DNA from: AP-15 sp963747735
Lineage (GTDB): Bacteria > Pseudomonadota > Alphaproteobacteria > ATCC43930 > CGMCC-115725
Assembly (NCBI GenBank): GCA_963747735.1
Contig: CAVVGE010000016.1
Location: 1 to 64,000, forward strand
Length of the DNA stretch: 64,000 nucleotides
Reading direction: 5' to 3'
Below the pieces are notes generated by a model. That model was not told the DNA's origin. It saw only the letters and a program-made list of their open reading frames with translations, and did not search any database. Of this stretch, positions 59,294-64,000 are shown in pieces (the stretch's first letter is position 1; each line of letters begins with the position of its first letter). A program made the translations under genes and the position numbers.

Positions 59294-60190
59294 TCAGCTG
59301 CGCAGGTATTTGTTGAACCAGTCGAGGGTGCGTTGCCAGGCTTGCTTGGCGGCGGCTTCGTCGTAGCGCGGCGTGGTGTCGTTGTGAAAGCCGTGATTGG
59401 CGCCTTGGTAGATGTGGCCTTCATGCGTCACCTGCGCGGCGGTCAGCTCGGTGTCGAAGGCCGGCCAGCCGCTGGTGATGCGGGTGTCGAGCCCGGCATA
59501 TTGCGCGTTCAGCGGCGCCGTGATCTTGGCGGTCTCCTCGGCGCTGGGCTGGACCCCATAAAACGGGACCGCGGCGGCGAGGCCGGGGCCCATCCGTACC
59601 GCCAGCTGATTGACCACCCCGCCGCCAAAGCAAAAGCCGACCGAGCCGAGCTTGCCGGTCCCGTCGGGGCGTGATTTGAGCCAGACCGCGGCGGCGAGGA
59701 AATCCTGCAGCATCTTGCCGCGATCGACCTGTTTGAAAAGTGCGGCACCCTTTTCGTCGTCGCCCGGATAGCCGCCGACCGAGGTCAGCCCGTCGGGCGC
59801 AAACGCGATAAAATCGGCGATCGCCAGCCGCCGCGCGACGTCTTCGATATAAGGATTGAGACCGCGATTTTCATGGATGACGATGACGCACGGCAATTTA
59901 TCCGCGTTCGCCGGCCGCGCCAGATAGCCTTTTATGCTGCCGTTTCCTTGCGGCGACGACACGGTGTCGCGCTCGGTCCTGATCCGTTTGTCGTCGGGCG
60001 GGACCTGGATCGCCCAGGCATAGTTCGGCCGCAGCATCTGAAAGAGCGCCGCCGCGGTCACCCCGCCGACGGCAAATTTTTCGATGCTTTGCAGAAACCG
60101 ACGACGGCTCGTGCGCCCGTGCACATAGCCGTCGAACAGGTCCAGCAATCCCTGCGGAAAATCCGAAGCCTTCTTGCGTTCCATCGGCAC
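59294..60190 (-). CDS. dienelactone hydrolase family protein, Tat-exported
   Basis: A 298-residue alpha/beta hydrolase. Residues 28-34 (SRRRFLQ) form a twin-arginine signal before a hydrophobic stretch (AVGGVTAAALFQML), so it is likely exported to the periplasm by the Tat system. The catalytic Cys is in GSVGFCFGGGVVNQLAV, the Asp in YAGLDTRITSGWPA and the His in YQGANHGFHNDTTPRYDEAA. The nucleophile elbow is G-F-C-F-G-G. These enzymes open dienelactones or act on related esters. The exported form and its position near aromatic-type enzymes suggest processing of lactone intermediates. The Tat translocase subunit tatA is at 39853. Confidence 0.92.
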   Translation of the reverse strand: MPMERKKASDFPQGLLDLFDGYVHGRTSRRRFLQSIEKFAVGGVTAAALFQMLRPNYAWAIQVPPDDKRIRTERDTVSSPQGNGSIKGYLARPANADKLPCVIVIHENRGLNPYIEDVARRLAIADFIAFAPDGLTSVGGYPGDDEKGAALFKQVDRGKMLQDFLAAAVWLKSRPDGTGKLGSVGFCFGGGVVNQLAVRMGPGLAAAVPFYGVQPSAEETAKITAPLNAQYAGLDTRITSGWPAFDTELTAAQVTHEGHIYQGANHGFHNDTTPRYDEAAAKQAWQRTLDWFNKYLRS

Positions 60191-60238
60191 GCCTCCCCAG
60201 AGCCTGTCGTCGCCGGGATTATAGCCGCCCGGCGCTGC

Positions 60239-60610
60239 TCAATGCGACAACACCGCCGCCAGCCCCAACTCGGCCGCGGCTGCTTGCAGTTGCCGGTCGT
60301 GGGTCCACAATTTCCCCTCTGGCGTCAGCTGCGCCGCCGCCAAGAGATGGGCATCGACATAGCCGATGCCGCGCCCGAACAGCTTTCGTCGATCGATCAG
60401 CTCGCGCACCTCCTCATCCGCGGCGACGGCCGCCCCGGGCAAATCGAGCAAATCGGCGAGGATGGCACTCCGCATCGGCAAATTGCCGAGCGCCAGCTCG
60501 CCGATTACAAACGGATGCATCAGAACCTCGCCGCCGCCGAGAAGTGCGGCGAGCCGCTCGTCTCCAAACCGCAAATGCGCGACCCACACCGAAGTATCGA
60601 CCAGGATCAC
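60239..60610 (-). CDS. vapC: VapC-type PIN-domain toxin
   Basis: A 123-residue PIN ribonuclease. The acidic active-site residues are D5 (MILVDTSVW), E38 (FVIGELALG), D86 (GIGYVDAHLLAAA) and D105 (WTHDRQLQAA), all at the expected spacing. VapC proteins cleave tRNA or rRNA and are held in check by VapB. It begins with an ATGA overlap at the end of vapB, the standard antitoxin-first order. Length is normal. It lies downstream of a short palindrome (60841-60852) that is the likely operator. The nearest genes are a hydrolase and DUF29. Confidence 0.93.
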   Translation of the reverse strand: MILVDTSVWVAHLRFGDERLAALLGGGEVLMHPFVIGELALGNLPMRSAILADLLDLPGAAVAADEEVRELIDRRKLFGRGIGYVDAHLLAAAQLTPEGKLWTHDRQLQAAAAELGLAAVLSH

Positions 60611-60804
60611 GCGCGCTTCATCCGCCGACGCGGGATCGGCTTCAGCTCGGGCGCGCTGCCGCCGAGCCGGGCCAATCGGCGCGCCGCTTCGCGCTCGACG
60701 AGCGCCTTGAGGGCGGCGCGCACGAGCGCGGATTTTTCACGTATCCCGGTATATTCCATAGCTCTTTCCAGCAGTTCGTCGTCGAGCGAAAGGGTTGTCC
60801 GCAT
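60607..60804 (-). CDS. vapB: VapB-type antitoxin
   Basis: A 65-residue ribbon-helix-helix antitoxin. The N-terminal MRTTLSLDDELLERAMEYTG is the ribbon and first helix; KSALVRAALKALVEREAARR completes the RHH fold. A flexible C-terminus (GGSAPELKPIPRRRMKRA) probably wraps VapC. It binds its own operator and neutralises VapC. A start at 60804 leaves about 36 bases to the palindrome at 60841. Overlap with vapC ensures translational coupling. Confidence 0.93.
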   Translation of the reverse strand: MRTTLSLDDELLERAMEYTGIREKSALVRAALKALVEREAARRLARLGGSAPELKPIPRRRMKRA

Positions 60805-60840
60805 GGTTCCGTCCTGTCGTCATCGAGGCACGGAAAATAT

Positions 60841-60852
60841 CATCATATGATG
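60841..60852. promoter_or_regulatory. vapBC operator-like palindrome
   Basis: catcatatgatg is a perfect 12-base palindrome in an AT-rich patch 36 bases upstream of vapB. It is the size of an RHH-dimer site, so autoregulation by VapB or VapBC is likely. It may also overlap the promoter of the divergent DUF29 gene at 60994. Confidence 0.65.
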
Positions 60853-60993
60853 TTCTGATCAACGCCGCCAGCGCCGCCGCCCGATTGGCGTCGCGAGCCG
60901 TTGCTGTCCGGCCTGTCCCCGCCCGCCGGCGAAACGGGGTGAGGCGCCGGAGGTTTCCGGTTAGACTGCGGCTGCCTGTGCGGGGTTGGAACG

Positions 60994-61497
60994 ATGCCGG
61001 ACGGACCGCGCTACGAGGACGATTTCTACGCCTGGACGCAATACCAGGCCGAGGTCTTGCGCAACTTGCGCACGCGCGACAACCGCTTCGACCGCCAGCA
61101 CCTCGCCGAGGAGATCGAGGATTTGGGCAAGAGCGAGCGCCACGCCGTGCGCCGCCAGGTGCGGCGCATTCTTGTCCATTTCCTCAAGCTCGGCTATTCG
61201 CCGGCGCGCGAAGGGCACTTCGATTGGACCGGCTCGATCATCGATGCTCGCGCTGCGCTCGACGACAAATTGAGCCCGACCCTGCGGCACGATCTCGAAG
61301 AGGCGCTAAGCCGGCTCTATGCCGTTGCCCGCAAGCGGGCCGTCGTCGATCTCTTGAAATACGATGAGCGCGAAACCGCCGGTTCGCTGCCAAGTGAATG
61401 CCCGTACACGATCGATAGGATCCTTGCCGAAGACTGGTATCCGGAACCGGCCTCCGGTGTCACCGACCCGCCGCCCAAGCAGGAGCAGCAGAGATGA
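60994..61497 (+). CDS. DUF29 family protein
   Basis: A 167-residue DUF29 protein, all helical. The family core is YEDDFYAWTQYQAEVLRNLR, FDRQHLAEEIEDLGKSERHA and VRRQVRRILVHFLKLGYSPA, ending in VDLLKYDERETAGSLPSE and YTIDRILAEDWYPEP. DUF29 is common in cyanobacteria and some alphaproteobacteria, and its function is unknown. ATG 60994 follows the gap after the vapBC operator. Its stop overlaps the next start (ATGA) in the CoA-transferase gene, so the two are co-transcribed. That linkage is unusual and may be incidental. Confidence 0.9.
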   Translation: MPDGPRYEDDFYAWTQYQAEVLRNLRTRDNRFDRQHLAEEIEDLGKSERHAVRRQVRRILVHFLKLGYSPAREGHFDWTGSIIDARAALDDKLSPTLRHDLEEALSRLYAVARKRAVVDLLKYDERETAGSLPSECPYTIDRILAEDWYPEPASGVTDPPPKQEQQR

Positions 61498-62660
61498 CCA
61501 AAGCCCTTGAAGGCATTCGCATTATCGACATGACGCACAATCAGGCGGGGCCGGCCTGCGCCCAGATCCTGGGGTTTCTCGGCGCCGATGTGATCAAGCT
61601 CGAAGAGCCGAAGGGCGGCGATGTCGCGCGGCGCAACATGCGCGACAAGCCCGACAGCGACAGCCTCTTTTTCCTGCTGTTCAATGCCAACAAGAAAAGC
61701 CTGACGCTCAATCTGAAGACCGGGCGCGGCAAGGAATTGTTCCGCGCGCTGATCGAGAAATCCGATGTCTTGCTCGAAAATTTCGGGCCGGGCGCGCTCG
61801 ACCGGCTCGGCTTCGGCTTCGACGCGCTGTCGCAGATCAACCCGCGGCTGATCTACGCGACAATCAAGGGGTTTGGCACCTACGGCCCCTATCGCGACTA
61901 CAAGAGCTACGAGCCGATCGCGCAGGCGATGGGGGGTGCCATGAGCATCACCGGCTTTCCCGAAAACCCGCCGACCTTTGTCGTCCCGGCGATCGGCGAC
62001 AGCGGCACCGGCATGCACATGGCGATCGGCATCCTTGCCGCGCTCGAGCAGCGCCATAAGACGGGCCGCGGCCAAGAGGTCGAGGTGTCGATGCAGGACG
62101 CGGTCGTCAACATCATTCGGGTGAGCCTGCGCGACCACCAGCGCTTTGGGGCACCGATGCCGCGGCGCGGCAACCAGATGGGCCGCGGTGTCCCGAGCAC
62201 GACCTATCCTTGCGCCCCGGGCGGCCCGAACGACTATGTCTTTATCACCGCGCAGCAGCAGATGTGGCCCGCTTTCTGCGACGCGATCGGCCGGCCCGAG
62301 CTCGCCCAAGACCCGCGCTTTCTGAGCGAGGACGCGCGCTGGGAGAACCGCGCGGCGCTGACCGCGATCATCGAGGCATGGACCCGCGCCCGCTCGAAGC
62401 ACGAGGCGATGCGCATCCTCGGTGCCGCCGGCGTCCCGTGCGGCGCCTGCCAGGACACCGGCGAGGTCTTGGCCGACCCGCATTTGAAGGCGCGCGAGAT
62501 GATCGTCACCCTCGACTACCCGACCCGCGGCCCCTACCAGACCGTCGGCTGCCCGGTGAAATTGTCCGACTCCCCCGCCGCCCTCACCCGCCCGCCGCTC
62601 TTGGGCGAGCACACCGCGTACTGCTGGCCGAGCTGTGCGGCGTCGACGACAGCGAGCTGA
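61494..62660 (+). CDS. CaiB/BaiF CoA-transferase family protein, C-terminus frameshifted
   Basis: A family III CoA transferase, 388 residues as read. The fold is clear: IRIIDMTHNQAGPACAQILG, LGADVIKLEEPKGGDVARRN and the block LLENFGPGALDRLGFGFDAL. The catalytic Asp is D169 in IGDSGTGMHMAIGILAALEQ. After LLGEHTA homology leaves the frame: VLLAELCGVDDSELN continues in a second frame (shift at ~62613-62618). LRDDGVV and a TGA at 62686-62688 lie in a third frame (shift at ~62661-62666). Both changes correspond to one missing base. The catalytic core is unaffected; only the last ~25 residues differ. It is coupled to the DUF29 gene by ATGA. Confidence 0.9.
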   Translation: MTKALEGIRIIDMTHNQAGPACAQILGFLGADVIKLEEPKGGDVARRNMRDKPDSDSLFFLLFNANKKSLTLNLKTGRGKELFRALIEKSDVLLENFGPGALDRLGFGFDALSQINPRLIYATIKGFGTYGPYRDYKSYEPIAQAMGGAMSITGFPENPPTFVVPAIGDSGTGMHMAIGILAALEQRHKTGRGQEVEVSMQDAVVNIIRVSLRDHQRFGAPMPRRGNQMGRGVPSTTYPCAPGGPNDYVFITAQQQMWPAFCDAIGRPELAQDPRFLSEDARWENRAALTAIIEAWTRARSKHEAMRILGAAGVPCGACQDTGEVLADPHLKAREMIVTLDYPTRGPYQTVGCPVKLSDSPAALTRPPLLGEHTAYCWPSCAASTTAS

Positions 62661-62813
62661 ACGGCTGCGCGACGACGGCGTCGTCTGACCGCGGTCCGAC
62701 CAGGTGCTGCAGGGGCGTGATCTTGCCGCATGGCGCCGCCGCCAGCACCGTGGACAGCACCGGCGAAACGCCTCGGCCGGACGACAGCCATTGAATGTCG
62801 GGATCGCAAAAGT

Positions 62814-64000
62814 TCAGCGGGGGCGATCCACGATCAACCTGGCCCCGCGGTTGTACGAGAACCACTCCCAAGCCCATTCCACAAACACAGTGGTCCGGTT
62901 GCGAAACCCGATCAGGAAAAAAATATGCGCTAAAGCCCAGACCATCCACGCCGGAAAGCCGGTCAGGCGCAGCCAACCAAAATCAACAACCGCGGAAGAG
63001 CGGCCAATGATCGCGAGCGATCCGGGATTACGAAAAGCGAATTTTGCCGGCGGCGTCCTGCCATTGGCGCGCGCGTCAATAACTCGCGCGACAAATGCGC
63101 CCTGCTGCTTTGCGACCGTTGCCAGTTGCGGCAGCGGCCCACCGCTCTGACCGCCGACATGCGCCAGGTCGCCGATGACAAACACCTCCGGATGACCCGC
63201 AATAGACAGATCGGGCGAGACGGACACGGTGCCGTGGCGCGGCGACGGAACACCCAGCCAGCTGCCCGCCGACGAACCGCGCACACCGGCGCACCAGATC
63301 ACCAGCCCCGCCTCTATGCGTCCGTTGCCGGTATCGACTCCGTTCGCGTCAACGCCTTCAACCGGCGTCGAGAGCCGGACCTCGACACGCATCCGTCGGA
63401 GCACCTTAAGCGCGTAAGCAGAAAGCCCTTCGGAAAACGCGCTGAGCACCCTGGGCCCCGCTTCCACCAGGATCACGCGCGTCGATGCGGGGTCGATGCG
63501 CCGGAAATCGCGCCGCAGCGCAAAACGAGCCAGCTCCGCGATAGCGCCGGCCATTTCCACCCCCGTTGGACCGCCTCCCACCAGCACAAACGTCAGCAAT
63601 TGCCGGCGACGCACAGGATCGTCCGATTTCTCCGCTTCCTCGAAGGCCAGCAGCAGCCGGCGCCTGATCTCGATCGCATCCCCGGCGGACTTCAGGCTCG
63701 GCGCATGTGCCGCCCAGTCCGCGTGCCCGAAATAGTCGTAATCGACACCGGTTGCGACCACGAGCATATCGTACCGCAGAGCATTGCCGTCAGCCAGCAA
63801 CAGGCGTCGGCCCGGCAGGTCAACACCGACTGCCTCGTCCAGCCGCACGGTCACGTTGCGCGCCCCGCGCATGATCGAACGGATCGGCTGCGCTATCTCG
63901 CTCGTCGAAAGCGCGGCGGTGGCAACCTGATAAAGCAGCGGCTGAAACAAATGGTGGTTGCTGCGGTCGACCAAGACCACCTCCACCTCTTTGCCGCTCA
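62814..64000 (-). CDS. type II NADH dehydrogenase-like FAD/NAD(P) oxidoreductase (5' end outside window)
   Basis: The start lies beyond the window; ~395 residues are visible. It is a two-dinucleotide-binding flavoprotein of the NDH-2 type, which passes electrons from NADH to quinone at the inner membrane. VVLVDRSNHHLFQPLLYQVA is the end of the first Rossmann strand plus a characteristic loop. TFVLVGGGPTGVEMAGAIAE is the NADH-binding G-x-G-x-x-G. AGHPEVFVIGDLAHV is the FAD-binding GD motif. The C-terminal ALAHIFFLIGFRNRTTVFVE and WAWEWFSYNRGARLIV form the membrane-associating end. The first GxGxxG lies beyond 64000. Confidence 0.93.
   Translation of the reverse strand, partial: SGKEVEVVLVDRSNHHLFQPLLYQVATAALSTSEIAQPIRSIMRGARNVTVRLDEAVGVDLPGRRLLLADGNALRYDMLVVATGVDYDYFGHADWAAHAPSLKSAGDAIEIRRRLLLAFEEAEKSDDPVRRRQLLTFVLVGGGPTGVEMAGAIAELARFALRRDFRRIDPASTRVILVEAGPRVLSAFSEGLSAYALKVLRRMRVEVRLSTPVEGVDANGVDTGNGRIEAGLVIWCAGVRGSSAGSWLGVPSPRHGTVSVSPDLSIAGHPEVFVIGDLAHVGGQSGGPLPQLATVAKQQGAFVARVIDARANGRTPPAKFAFRNPGSLAIIGRSSAVVDFGWLRLTGFPAWMVWALAHIFFLIGFRNRTTVFVEWAWEWFSYNRGARLIVDRPR

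Noticed and set aside
1..64000. CRISPR arrays, rRNA or tRNA genes, complete insertion sequences or prophage
   Set aside because: None seen by reading both strands; the only repeats are short tandem units and one palindrome, and the transposase-like gene lacks its catalytic domain and terminal repeats. A covariance-model scan would be needed to exclude a tRNA firmly.

Overview
This 64 kb window is GC-rich chromosomal DNA, roughly two-thirds GC by eye. It is densely packed with short operons that start with ATGA or GTGA overlaps. The gene families point to an alphaproteobacterium, probably from the Rhodospirillales side. These include DUF1285, a DUF6111-like protein, CoA-pyrophosphatase NUDIX and CCA-transferase genes beside a MoxR/DUF58/DUF4159 operon, a heparinase gene near purH, yejAB, DUF29, and CoxD/CoxE-type genes. 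The lineage is inference. I saw no rRNA, tRNA, CRISPR array, prophage or complete insertion sequence.

Layout. 1-6.4 kb: two acyl-CoA dehydrogenases, split by a small toxin/immunity-like pair and a GNAT gene, then an acyltransferase-3 gene (frameshifted), a cupin, a fumarylacetoacetate-hydrolase-family gene and an inositol-monophosphatase-family gene (frameshifted). 6.5-11.5 kb: yejA and yejB without yejE/yejF, followed on the other strand by a Tox-REase-5 polymorphic toxin and a frameshifted Imm52-type immunity gene. 11.6-13.7 kb: a TauD-type dioxygenase, a thioesterase and a VOC protein. 13.7-16.5 kb (minus): DUF1285, NUDIX, DUF6111-like and cca. 16.5-25.2 kb (plus): MoxR, DUF58, BatA/DUF4159 and a large membrane protein, then psd and pssA. 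25.3-28.0 kb: a truncated transposase-like zinc-ribbon protein, DUF2721, a HAD hydrolase and a methyltransferase. 28.2-32.3 kb (minus): a GT2 glycosyltransferase, AsnB-type amidotransferase, methyltransferase and 4-TM transporter, possibly a lipid-linked glycan modification cluster. 32.4-37.5 kb (minus): a GST, nucleotidyltransferase, CoxL-like, 2OG/Fe oxygenase and cupin operon, three of whose genes carry frameshifts. 37.6-39.7 kb: a putative zinc-dependent protein and a serine hydrolase. 39.9-43.0 kb (plus): tatA, SET, CoxD-like ATPase, an unknown gene and a CoxE-like VWA protein. 43.1-47.4 kb: heparinase II/III, a WecA-type transferase and purH. 47.5-53.5 kb: an unknown protein, AI-2E transporter, cupin, OmpA lipoprotein, SMP-30 and a CoA transferase. 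54.0-64.0 kb: DUF5131, an EthD-like duplicated protein, amidohydrolase, ABM protein, flavin monooxygenase, Tat-exported dienelactone hydrolase, vapBC, DUF29, a second CoA transferase and an NDH-2 enzyme cut by the window end.

Taken together, the window is rich in acyl-CoA and small-molecule catabolism (dehydrogenases, CoA transferases, FAH, thioesterase, amidohydrolase, gluconolactonase, dienelactone hydrolase), mixed with housekeeping lipid and purine synthesis. A striking property is the number of genes whose coding homology continues in another frame after one small indel. At least seven genes show this, and an eighth is possible. They suggest either consensus errors in an assembly or widespread slippage-type decay.
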